This document shows positions 1 to 5,877 of a stretch of DNA of 6,485 nt, in pieces. Source of the DNA: Thiotrichaceae bacterium UBA7359 (lineage in GTDB: Bacteria; Pseudomonadota; Gammaproteobacteria; Eutrophobiales; Eutrophobiaceae); contig CAJJDJ010000136.1 in NCBI GenBank assembly GCA_905182825.1, forward strand, positions 1 to 6,485, in the 5' to 3' direction. Position 1 is the first letter of the stretch, and each line of letters begins with the position of its first letter. A program made the position numbers and the translations under genes. A model generated the notes under the pieces. The model had not been told where the DNA came from, did not search any database, and was given only the letters and a program-made list of their open reading frames with translations.

Positions 1-1
1 A

Positions 2-481
2 GGCGATGATGTGCGTGAGATTGTACTGGACTGGGTGGAATACCTGAAAAATGAATGCTTGATGAGTAATGATGCCCCGTTATTTTCAAAGACAAAAATG
101 AGTCAGAACAGTGAGCATAATTTTCAGGTTGACGGTTTGTCTTGTGAGCATTGGCGTAGTGCCGCCGCTATACGCAAAATATTCAAAGATGCGTTTGTCT
201 TGACTGGGCTACCTAATTTTAATCCTCATAGTTTTCGTAACACTTTAGCTATGTTGGGTGAAACGATGTGTCATACAGTCGAAGAATTTAAGGCGTGGAG
301 TCAGAATTTAGGCCATGACGGTGTACTTACCACGCTGTATAGCTATGGTGAGGTACAGGGAAACAGGCAGGGGGATATTTTTCAACAGTTTAAAGAGCCA
401 CGTTTAGATACTGCTTCGTCTGATGTTGTAGAACTGGCTAAAGCATTGGTTAAAGAGATGGATAGTCAATCGTCATACTAG
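2..481 (+). CDS. Tyrosine recombinase/integrase, C-terminal part (5' end outside window)
   Basis: The frame is open to the left edge, so this is the last 159 residues of a longer protein. The C-terminal catalytic half of a tyrosine recombinase is visible: HSFR (H-x-x-R box, H codon at 227-229), LGHDG (second histidine, 314-316) and TLYSYGEV. The nucleophile is probably the tyrosine at 344-346, in the SYG motif, with the one at 338-340 as the alternative. The phrase EEFKAWSQNLGH, followed by LTT and SYGEV, is typical of a family of integrases found on proteobacterial mobile elements. The first catalytic arginine and the N-terminal DNA-binding domains must lie upstream and cannot be checked. 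The protein is clearly different from the P4-type integrase beside it. The gene ends with TAG and directly abuts the stop of that convergent gene. Its role would be DNA strand exchange for an element inside or forming part of the island. Family assignment is firm; the element it serves is unknown. Confidence 0.85.
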   Translation, partial: GDDVREIVLDWVEYLKNECLMSNDAPLFSKTKMSQNSEHNFQVDGLSCEHWRSAAAIRKIFKDAFVLTGLPNFNPHSFRNTLAMLGETMCHTVEEFKAWSQNLGHDGVLTTLYSYGEVQGNRQGDIFQQFKEPRLDTASSDVVELAKALVKEMDSQSSY

Positions 482-1729
482 CTAAGCACTGGTTATTAAT
501 TTAAGTGCTTTTCTACCAGTAAGGCTTATATTGCCCGTGGCTGCTTGTTCAATATGGTCACTCCACCACTGCATCATCGGTTTACGACGTTCTAAATAGA
601 TAGCTCGATTGTAGGCATTGCGTACTTCATTTTTACCAATGTGAGCAAGAGCGGCTTCGATAACATCAGGGTCAAAGCCTTCTTCATTAAGAATGGTGCT
701 GGCTAGTGAACGTAAGCCATGAGCCACTAGCTGATTTTCAAAGCCCATACGTTTTAATGCCATATTTGCTGTACTGGCATTCGTGTGTTTTTTTATGTTG
801 CTGTTAGATGGAAAAATGTAATCGCTTCGTGAACTGATTGGTTTCATTATTTCAAGTAATGAAAGTGCATGTGTTGATAGTGGGACAGAATGAGGTTTCT
901 TACTTTTCATTCGTTCTGCTTGTATATCCCATACGTTATTTTCAAAGTCTATTTCATTCCAACGCGCACCCGCAGCTTCACTTGGCCTGACCATCGTATG
1001 AAGTTGCCATTCAATGACGCATCGAGTCGTAATTTTGATGCTTGCAAAAGATAGCGTTGTTAATAATGTTGGTAATTGCTCAGGCTTGAGGGTCGGCAGG
1101 TGTTGTTTAATAGGTGATTGATAGGCTTTACCAATACCTGCTAGTGGATTGCTATTAACTAAGCCTGTGTTCACAGCATAAATCATAATTTCATTAAGCC
1201 GTTGACATAAGCGTTTAACAGTTTCCAAACTTCCTTTTGCCGCAATAGGGTTAATTATTTCGATTGCTTTAACGGCGGTTACTTTATGAATGGGTACTTT
1301 GCCAAGATTAGGAAATATGTGCAGTTCCAGAGAACGCCATGTGTCAGTGGCATGATCGGCTGACACCTTAGCTTTTTTTACTTCTAACCATTTAGTTGCA
1401 ATATGTTCTAACGTGTTATTCAGTGCTGTTTCATTTAAACGGTTTACTTCTTCCCGGTGTTCTTTAGGGTCGATGTCTTTTGCTAGTAATTCTCTAGCTT
1501 CTTTTCGTTTGCCTCGTGCTTGGGCAAGTGATAATTCTGGGAATGCACCAAAGCTAAGGCAGGTGCGTTTTTTTGTGTACGGTCTTCGGTAGTCAAATAG
1601 CCAAGATTTAGTGCCATTTGGCTTGATGCGTAATTGAAGTCCGTCACCATCAGATAGCGTATAAACCTTGTCTTTTGGTTTAGCTTGTTTTACTTCGGTA
1701 TTGGTTAGAGGTTTAGTGGTTCTGGTCAT
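482..1729 (-). CDS. int: P4-type tyrosine integrase of an island inserted at ssrA
   Basis: A complete 415-residue site-specific recombinase of the P4/CP4-57 type, the usual length for the family. The N-terminal arm-binding domain (DUF4102, about residues 5-90) shows LSDGDGLQLRIKPNGTKSW and the run GAFPELSLAQAR. A core-binding helical domain follows (about 100-195), then the catalytic domain (about 210-395). The catalytic set looks complete: R248 (TMVRPSEAAG), K275 region (ERMKSKKPHSVPLS), H337-x-x-R340 (HGLRS), H363 (LAHIGKNEVR) and Y373 (NAYNRA). It catalyses integration and excision between the element and the host attB. The start codon is 166 bp from the 3' end of ssrA, which is where an integrase sits when its element has recombined into the tmRNA gene. 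There is no clear Shine-Dalgarno sequence; the ATG lies at the foot of a 12-bp inverted repeat. The ATG start matches the family N-terminus. The gene looks intact, so the island may still be mobile. Confidence 0.95.
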   Translation of the reverse strand: MTRTTKPLTNTEVKQAKPKDKVYTLSDGDGLQLRIKPNGTKSWLFDYRRPYTKKRTCLSFGAFPELSLAQARGKRKEARELLAKDIDPKEHREEVNRLNETALNNTLEHIATKWLEVKKAKVSADHATDTWRSLELHIFPNLGKVPIHKVTAVKAIEIINPIAAKGSLETVKRLCQRLNEIMIYAVNTGLVNSNPLAGIGKAYQSPIKQHLPTLKPEQLPTLLTTLSFASIKITTRCVIEWQLHTMVRPSEAAGARWNEIDFENNVWDIQAERMKSKKPHSVPLSTHALSLLEIMKPISSRSDYIFPSNSNIKKHTNASTANMALKRMGFENQLVAHGLRSLASTILNEEGFDPDVIEAALAHIGKNEVRNAYNRAIYLERRKPMMQWWSDHIEQAATGNISLTGRKALKLITSA

Positions 1730-1785
1730 TTTAGTAGTACCGCTTTTTCTGTAATTTCATGGCACTACAATCAGTACTACTAAAA
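1729..1785. repeat. Perfect 12-bp inverted repeat across the integrase leader and start codon
   Basis: TTTTAGTAGTAC at 1729-1740 and its exact reverse complement GTACTACTAAAA at 1774-1785, separated by 33 bases. The proximal arm includes the A of the int start codon. A related short palindrome, TTAGTACCTAA, lies at 1808-1818. In int mRNA the arms could pair and bury the start. As DNA they could be binding sites for the integrase arm domain or for an excisionase/repressor. The repeat is seen directly; the function is inference. Confidence 0.6.
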
Positions 1786-1857
1786 AAGCTGGATTTTATA
1801 GGATTCGTTAGTACCTAATAGGTGGTGTATTGAAGGTAAGTCACTGTTTTTAGGCGT

Positions 1858-1883
1858 AAAAAAAGCCGTCCTAGGACAGCTTT
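1858..1883 (-). terminator. Rho-independent terminator of ssrA
   Basis: Read on the minus strand, this starts 12 nt beyond the tmRNA CCA end. A 10-bp stem (AAAGCTGTCC with GGACGGCTTT, one G-U pair) has a two-base apex (in practice a CUAG-type tetraloop) and runs into seven T's. It ends tmRNA transcription and separates it from the integrase gene read in the same direction. Confidence 0.85.
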
Positions 1884-1894
1884 AAATACTTTAG

Positions 1895-1922
1895 TGGTGG
1901 AGGCGGCGGGAATCGAACCCGC
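1895..1922. other. Probable island attachment site (attL) in the ssrA 3' end
   Basis: The T-arm and acceptor 3' half of tmRNA, ending in CCA. P4-type integrases commonly recombine in this part of tRNA and tmRNA genes and regenerate it on one side, and a complete integrase of that type starts 166 bp beyond it. The exact crossover cannot be placed because the other copy (attR) is not in the window. Confidence 0.5.
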
Positions 1923-2130
1923 GTCCGCAAACCCTCTGCCATTGGATCTACATGCTTAGCCGAATCTTTAATTTAACTCTATGCTACCCGACCGGCAGGG
2001 AGGACAATGAGCGATTTCGATTAAGTTTTAACGAATCCACCTCGAACGAGTTTCATCGCGATCTTGTGAAAGTCGACGCCTGATTCTACCGTGCACAAGC
2101 AAACTGGTAGGCAGACGGCACTATGACAGG

Positions 2131-2166
2131 TTATTAAGCTGCTAGTGCGTAGTTGTCTTCGTTGGC
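2131..2166 (-). other. tmRNA tag-peptide reading frame
   Basis: Resume codon GCC (2166-2164), then AAC GAA GAC AAC TAC GCA CTA GCA GCT and two TAA stops, giving ANEDNYALAA after the alanine carried by tmRNA itself. The E. coli tag segment is ANDENYALAA, so the D-E pair is swapped to E-D. The C-terminal YALAA, the protease recognition end, is unchanged. Confidence 0.95.
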
Positions 2167-2284
2167 AACTAAAAGTTTTGCAGAAGTATTTACGAGGTAA
2201 TCTGCACCTCGGCATGCCCCTCAGGTTTCATATCCACGTCGAAGCCAGTACGCCCCCTAAACATGATTTCCCTAAGAAAATTTG

Positions 2285-2290
2285 ATTATA
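2285..2290 (-). promoter_or_regulatory. Candidate -10 element of the ssrA promoter
   Basis: A perfect TATAAT on the minus strand, 27 nt upstream of the mature tmRNA 5' end, leaving a short leader for removal by RNase P. No good -35 hexamer stands at 16-18 bp spacing (TGTTTA at 17). Confidence 0.5.
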
Positions 2291-2400
2291 GACTAACTGT
2301 CTACAATTAAACATTGAATGTTCAAATTTGTGATTGTGTGAAGTTAATGAAAGTTTTAATAAGTATGATGATGTCAGTCGACAAATACAGGAAATCTTAC

Positions 2401-2874
2401 TTACTTATGTCGCATTATCTGAGCCTTTTGTCTTTGCCAGTCACGATCTTTTTCGACTTCACGTTTGTCATGTTCTTTTTTGCCACGTGCGATACCGAGT
2501 TCTAACTTGACCTTTCCATTTTTCCAATAGAGTGCGGTGGGGATTAGTGCAAAGCCTTTGCGTTCAACCGCACCAACCAATCTGTTTAATTCGGAACGAT
2601 GTAATAGTAATTTTCGGCTACGTTGAGGTTCCGGACTTATATGTGTTGATGCAGTTGGTAGCGGTGTGATTAAAGCACCAAACAAGAAGGCTTCGCTATC
2701 CTTCAAGAGAATATAGCTTTCGACGATTTGTACTTTACCCGCGCGCAAGCTCTTCACTTCCCATCCTTCAAGGGCGATGCCTGCTTCAAATCGCTCATCA
2801 ATGGAATAATCATGGCGTGCTCTTTTGTTAAGTGCAATGGTTCTGCCGCCGCCAGATTGTTTGTTTTTACTCAT
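2401..2874 (-). CDS. smpB: SsrA-binding protein SmpB
   Basis: A 157-residue basic protein of the expected length (about 160). SmpB binds the tRNA-like domain of tmRNA, standing in for the missing anticodon arm, and its tail reads the empty mRNA channel of a stalled ribosome. Family landmarks are present in order: N-terminal RHDYSIDERFEAGIALEGWEV, the KSLRAGKV core of the OB-fold barrel, and ALYWKNGKVKLELGIARGKK. The C-terminal tail HDKREVEKDRDWQRQKAQIM is the part that becomes helical in the decoding centre. The ATG start gives the normal N-terminus. Only a GAG precedes it as a weak Shine-Dalgarno sequence, and an extended -10 promoter lies about 30 bp upstream. ssrA follows on the same strand after 143 bp, so both partners of trans-translation are encoded together. 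It is divergent from the transporter gene. Confidence 0.98.
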   Translation of the reverse strand: MSKNKQSGGGRTIALNKRARHDYSIDERFEAGIALEGWEVKSLRAGKVQIVESYILLKDSEAFLFGALITPLPTASTHISPEPQRSRKLLLHRSELNRLVGAVERKGFALIPTALYWKNGKVKLELGIARGKKEHDKREVEKDRDWQRQKAQIMRHK

Positions 2875-2903
2875 TTTACTTACTCGGTTTAGTTATTCAA
2901 AGA

Positions 2904-2912
2904 ATTATAGCA
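2904..2912 (-). promoter_or_regulatory. Extended -10 promoter candidate for smpB
   Basis: TGCTATAAT on the minus strand: a perfect -10 with the TGn extension. A start about 7 nt downstream would give a leader of roughly 25 nt to the smpB ATG. The -35 region at 17 bp is only T-rich, which an extended -10 can tolerate. Confidence 0.5.
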
Positions 2913-3132
2913 GGAGTTATTAATATAAAAATATGAATGTATTAAGTATGTTTTATTAACATCTAAATATAAAACCTATAATCTTGAAATAATTATGCAT
3001 AGACAAATCTCTATTCATTTTCTCTTGATATTCTCATTGACTTAGACCGATCTGACGCTCTCACTGTGTTAGTATTTATTTTTTTGATGCTAAATGGTTG
3101 CAGGAACATAAAAAACTTATGGAAACTAAAAC

Positions 3133-4542
3133 ATGATTTCTAAACGTTCTTCTGTTCATGGTGAGTGGTCATCGCGTTGGGTCTTTATTTTGGCTGCGAC
3201 TGGTTCTGCTGTTGGTCTTGGTAATATCTGGCGATTTCCTTATTTAGTTGGTGAAAATGGCGGCGGTGCCTTTGTTATGGTCTATTTGATCTGCGTCGTC
3301 TTAGTGGGAGTTCCAATCATGATGGCCGAAATATTATTAGGTCGCCGTGGACGCCAAAGTCCGATAAATACCATGTCTATTTTGGCGACAGAAGAGGGAC
3401 TTAGTCGCTATTGGCAATTGATAGGGTGGATGGGTGTGATAGCCGGATTCATTATTTTATCTTATTATAGTGTTATTGCTGGTTGGACATTGGCTTATAT
3501 TTTCAGGACGGGAGCAGGTGCTTTTGTCGGTGCAGATGGAGAATTTTCCAAAAACATGTTCACTGAACTAGTCTCTGACCCGGAAAAATTATTGGCATGG
3601 CATACAATATTCATAGTAATGAGTGTTGTAATTGTATCCCGAGGTGTAAAGAGTGGTTTGGAAATAGCCGTTAAATTTTTAATGCCAGCTTTATTGATCT
3701 TGCTATTGGTAATGGTTGGCTACGCTATGAGTACGGAAAAATTTATAGAAGGAATTACTTATTTATTTGTCCCAGACTTTGAACGATTAGCCGACAAAAA
3801 CTTTTTTGCTGACATCTTTTTACCAGCTTTAGGACAAGCATTTTTTAGTCTAAGTATTGGTATGGGAGCAATCATGGTCTATGGTTCTTATCTATCGCAA
3901 AAATCATCAATAACATTTAATTGTTTTACGATTGCTATTGCAGATACTTCCGTTGCTATCCTTGCTGGAATTGCAATTTTTCCAATTGTGTTTACTTATG
4001 GACTTGAACCTGCTGGTGGACCAGGGTTGATATTTATTACGTTACCGATTGCTTTTGGACAAATGCCATTTGGCACACTCTTTGGTACACTCTTTTTTAT
4101 ACTATTGCTGTTTGCTGCGTGGACGTCTGCTATTTCATTATTGGAACCAGCGGTGACATGGTTAATTGAAAATAAAAACATGTCGCGAGTTAAAGCGTCA
4201 ACTTTTGCCGGGATCATTGCATGGACACTTGGTTTAGTGACGGTGCTGTCATTTAATCATTGGACATTTTCTTTTCCTTTTGCCGGAGCGATTAAAGAAA
4301 ATGGTTTGTTTGATATCTTTGATATTTTAACTTCAAATATTATTTTGCCTATAGGTGGTTTATTGATTGCTATATTTACTGTCTGGAGGATGTCAAGAGA
4401 ATCGACTGTAGAAGAATTAGGTTTGGGTGACAGTATTGGTTACCAAGCTTGGCGATTTTCTGTTCGCTATGTCGCACCATTTGGAGTCATCGTTATATTT
4501 CTCAACGCAATTGGTGTTTTTAAATTATTGGGCTTTGTTTAG
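3133..4542 (+). CDS. Sodium-dependent transporter, neurotransmitter:sodium symporter (NSS/SNF) family
   Basis: A 469-residue inner-membrane protein of LeuT-fold type that takes up a small substrate, most often an amino acid, driven by sodium. About 11-12 membrane segments are visible. Segment 1 carries the signature GSAVGLGNIWRFPY (24-37), matching LeuT with G24, A26, V27, N31 and R34 at the sodium and gate positions. The ENGGGAF loop follows. Segment 6 reads FFSLSIGMGA, with S239 where LeuT has the sodium ligand T254. Segment 7 has D271 at the LeuT N286 place. Segment 8 has FAAWTSAISLLEP, where A328, T331 and S332 match the Na2 site. The substrate cannot be read from sequence. The ATG is preceded by a weak GGA at 3121-3123. 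A poor promoter (TTGATG at 3084, CATAAA at 3107, 17-bp spacer) is possible. ratA starts 15 bp after the stop, suggesting shared transcription. The gene is absent from the E. coli version of this neighbourhood. Confidence 0.93.
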   Translation: MISKRSSVHGEWSSRWVFILAATGSAVGLGNIWRFPYLVGENGGGAFVMVYLICVVLVGVPIMMAEILLGRRGRQSPINTMSILATEEGLSRYWQLIGWMGVIAGFIILSYYSVIAGWTLAYIFRTGAGAFVGADGEFSKNMFTELVSDPEKLLAWHTIFIVMSVVIVSRGVKSGLEIAVKFLMPALLILLLVMVGYAMSTEKFIEGITYLFVPDFERLADKNFFADIFLPALGQAFFSLSIGMGAIMVYGSYLSQKSSITFNCFTIAIADTSVAILAGIAIFPIVFTYGLEPAGGPGLIFITLPIAFGQMPFGTLFGTLFFILLLFAAWTSAISLLEPAVTWLIENKNMSRVKASTFAGIIAWTLGLVTVLSFNHWTFSFPFAGAIKENGLFDIFDILTSNIILPIGGLLIAIFTVWRMSRESTVEELGLGDSIGYQAWRFSVRYVAPFGVIVIFLNAIGVFKLLGFV

Positions 4543-4557
4543 TAACACATTTAGATC

Positions 4558-4989
4558 GTGACTAAAATAAATAAGCAAGAACAGGTTGTTTATAGTGCAC
4601 ACCAAATGTTTTCGCTGGTTTGTGATATTGAATCTTACCCAGAGTTTCTGCCCTGGTGTATAAATGCCAATATAATTGAATCTCAAGATACCTTTACGGA
4701 GGCTTCTCTTTCAATAGCAATCGGCAAATTAAAACAAACATTCACAACAGCTAATACACTTAAGACTGATACTTCGATTACTATGAAACTGATCGAGGGA
4801 CCTTTTAATGATTTGCATGGTAATTGGCAGTTTCTGGAAAGTGAAAATGGTGGCTGTCAAGTTTTACTGGAAATGGACTTCGAATTCAAAAATAAATTAC
4901 TAAAATACGCTTTCGGAGCAGCTTTTAAAAATATTATTGATTCTTTAGTTGATTCTTTCGTCGAACGAGCGCGAGATGTATATGCCTGA
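4558..4989 (+). CDS. ratA: RatA, START-like (COQ10/polyketide cyclase family) protein
   Basis: 143 residues starting with GTG. The family is a single SRPBCC/START helix-grip fold with a ligand cavity. It is related to mitochondrial Coq10, which points to quinone or lipid binding. In E. coli the protein was reported as a toxin that binds 50S subunits and blocks 70S formation, a claim specific to that species. Visible landmarks are VVYSAHQMFSLVCDIESYPEFLPWC near the N-terminus (the SYPxFLPxC motif is diagnostic), LIEGPFNDLHGNWQF in the middle, and DFEFKNKLLKYAFGAAFKN leading into the long C-terminal helix. The GTG start fits homologue N-termini, though no Shine-Dalgarno sequence is seen, so translation may depend on coupling to the transporter gene 15 bp upstream. 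Its end overlaps ratB by 8 bp. Identity is secure from motifs and neighbours; the biochemical role is uncertain. Confidence 0.93.
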   Translation: MTKINKQEQVVYSAHQMFSLVCDIESYPEFLPWCINANIIESQDTFTEASLSIAIGKLKQTFTTANTLKTDTSITMKLIEGPFNDLHGNWQFLESENGGCQVLLEMDFEFKNKLLKYAFGAAFKNIIDSLVDSFVERARDVYA

Positions 4990-5269
4990 CCATAAGGATA
5001 TTACTGCAGAGGTTGTTTATATCAAACCTGGAACTCAAAATAGTGTAACGCTAAAAATGCCCCAAGGTAGTAGTATTCACCAGGCTATTAACTCTTCAGG
5101 TTTATTAAGACGATTTCCTGAGATTGATTTAACAGTTAATAAAGTTGGTATATTTAGCAAAGTTTTGTCATTAGATTCGCTTTATTGCGAAGGCGACCGT
5201 ATAGAAATTTATCGTCCTCTACTGACCGATCCAAAAGAAGCTAGACGAAGACGCGCTATTAAAAACTAA
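4982..5269 (+). CDS. ratB: RatB / RnfH-family small protein
   Basis: 95 residues with the start at ATG 4982, against 96 in E. coli RatB. The family has a ubiquitin-like beta-grasp fold and no settled biochemical role. Landmarks are TAEVVYIKPG at the start, INSSGLLRRFPEIDL and NKVGIFSKV in the middle, and GDRIEIYRPLLTDPKEARRRRA at the end, the most conserved stretch of the family. I chose ATG 4982 because it yields the family MP- start and has GCGAGA six bases upstream. An in-frame ATG at 4976 and a TTG at 4949 would add 2 and 11 residues with no homologue support. The start overlaps the ratA stop by 8 bp, implying translational coupling, and ratA-ratB pairing is conserved in gammaproteobacteria. 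The stop lies 4 bp from the convergent bamE stop. Confidence 0.92.
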   Translation: MPDHKDITAEVVYIKPGTQNSVTLKMPQGSSIHQAINSSGLLRRFPEIDLTVNKVGIFSKVLSLDSLYCEGDRIEIYRPLLTDPKEARRRRAIKN

Positions 5270-5273
5270 TTAC

Positions 5274-5744
5274 TCAGTCACTTTCGAGTGGATTGATCTT
5301 GTCTAGTAAGCGTCCAAAAAAACCTTTTTTATTTTTGTCTGATTTAGGTACGATTACGGCATCTGCTTCGACAATCATATTAAGGTCTCTACTGCCATCC
5401 GCAGCTTTAATATCACCCTTAATATGAGTGAGTTTTTCTGTATCCTCATCGAAGTACAATGTGACACGACGTTGTTCTCTAGTATCACCACCCTTCTGAA
5501 AACTGAAAATATATTCCCAACGATTATTATGAAATGGGTCTATTAGGACAGGTGTGCCCATAATGTATTTTACTTCATTTTTATCCATGCCAGGTTTTAG
5601 CCTATCCAACATATCTTGTTCGATAACATTACCTTGTTGAATATCAACCTTATAGAGCATAGGTACTTCATAACCGCCATCAAAGCTTTTGGTGCATGCG
5701 CTAAGAAATATGAGAGAGATATAAAATATAGTTAATCTATTCAT
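5274..5744 (-). CDS. bamE: Outer-membrane assembly lipoprotein BamE (SmpA/OmlA)
   Basis: A 156-residue lipoprotein of the BAM complex, which folds beta-barrel proteins into the outer membrane; BamE stabilises BamD-BamA contacts. The signal peptide is residues 1-16 with lipobox LSAC and lipidated C17. Residue 18 is threonine, not aspartate, so outer-membrane sorting is expected. The SmpA/OmlA domain (about 32-110) shows YKVDIQQGNVIEQ, DRLKPGMDKNEVKYIMGTP and NNRWEYIFSF, all diagnostic. After it comes a longer tail (about 111-156) rich in charged residues, beyond the E. coli length of 113 and closer to the longer OmlA of Pseudomonas. The ATG start gives a proper lipoprotein signal, although the purine-rich AAGAAGAA upstream is too far to be a strong Shine-Dalgarno sequence. 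The gene converges on ratB and is divergent from fur. Confidence 0.95.
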   Translation of the reverse strand: MNRLTIFYISLIFLSACTKSFDGGYEVPMLYKVDIQQGNVIEQDMLDRLKPGMDKNEVKYIMGTPVLIDPFHNNRWEYIFSFQKGGDTREQRRVTLYFDEDTEKLTHIKGDIKAADGSRDLNMIVEADAVIVPKSDKNKKGFFGRLLDKINPLESD

Positions 5745-5789
5745 AAAAATATTTAATTTCTTCTTCGGTCAATATTATAAATATAATGT

Positions 5790-5818
5790 AGGATAACCTT
5801 TGGGTTCTAATTCCTCAA
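5790..5818 (-). promoter_or_regulatory. Candidate sigma-70 promoter for bamE
   Basis: On the minus strand, TTGAGG (5818-5813), a 17-bp spacer and TATCCT (5795-5790), each matching four of six consensus bases. The leader to the bamE ATG would be about 40 nt. Confidence 0.35.
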
Positions 5819-5857
5819 CGACATTTATCATGGATTAAAGTATAGTTGAGGTATAAT
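5818..5857 (+). promoter_or_regulatory. Candidate fur promoter region
   Basis: ACGACA (5818-5823), a 17-bp spacer and TATAGT (5841-5846) make a fair sigma-70 match. A perfect TATAAT also stands at 5852-5857 but without a good -35. The first -35 touches the candidate bamE -35 on the other strand, so the divergent promoters would be back to back. No convincing Fur box was seen here. Confidence 0.4.
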
Positions 5858-5867
5858 TTGCATATGT

Positions 5868-5872
5868 GGAGG
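5868..5872 (+). promoter_or_regulatory. Strong ribosome binding site that decides the fur start
   Basis: GGAGG, five bases before TTG at 5878. It is the best Shine-Dalgarno sequence in the window. It lies inside the reading frame if GTG 5866 were taken as start, so TTG is preferred. Confidence 0.8.
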
Positions 5873-5877
5873 TTTAC

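Larger units (their letters stand above)
1895..2257 (-). ncRNA. ssrA: Transfer-messenger RNA (tmRNA)
   Basis: A one-piece tmRNA of 363 nt, the same length as that of E. coli. The 5' end GGGGGCG (2257-2251) pairs with CGCCTCC near the 3' end to form a 7-bp acceptor stem with one G-U pair, followed by discriminator A and an encoded CCA (1897-1895). The TΨC arm is perfect (5-bp stem GCGGG/CCCGC, loop TTCGATT) and the 5' domain has the conserved GGCTTCGACG. The mRNA-like part encodes the degradation tag ANEDNYALAA and ends in tandem TAA codons. Together with SmpB it enters the A site of ribosomes stalled on broken mRNA, adds alanine, switches translation to the tag frame and sends the product to ClpXP-type proteases. 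The gene lies downstream of smpB on the same strand with its own promoter candidate. Its 3' end appears to have been used as an integration site yet remains complete. Confidence 0.98.

Noticed and set aside
1895..1980. tRNA-like 3' half with T-arm and CCA
   Set aside because: It is the 3' tRNA-like domain of tmRNA; the matching 5' half is at 2251-2257 and no separate tRNA fits.
1801..2038. 10-bp inverted match GGATTCGTTA (1801-1810) with TAACGAATCC (2029-2038 in ssrA)
   Set aside because: One short match at about 220 bp distance is plausible by chance, and the tmRNA copy is in a structured region far from the expected attachment site.
2021..2215. 64-codon reading frame on the minus strand
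   Set aside because: It lies wholly inside the tmRNA gene and matches no protein family; the RNA explains the sequence.
2314..2505. 63-codon reading frame on the plus strand
   Set aside because: Its second half is antisense to the conserved 3' end of smpB, and the composition is a chance hydrophobic run.
2532..2540. GAGTGCGGT, close to the Haemophilus uptake sequence AAGTGCGGT
   Set aside because: A single inexact copy inside smpB coding sequence; no second copy noticed.
3996..4217. 73-codon reading frame on the minus strand
   Set aside because: Antisense shadow of the well-conserved transporter gene.
4949..4981. Longer ratB start at TTG 4949 or ATG 4976
   Set aside because: The extra residues are not found in the family and neither has a spaced Shine-Dalgarno sequence; ATG 4982 does.
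5276..5290. Small hairpin with TTCG loop between ratB and bamE
   Set aside because: Only about five pairs, no T-run on either strand, and it lies in bamE codons, so it is not a credible terminator.
5772..5786. AT-rich quasi-palindrome resembling a Fur box in the bamE-fur gap
   Set aside because: The half-sites match the GATAATGATAATCATTATC consensus poorly and the whole gap is AT-rich.
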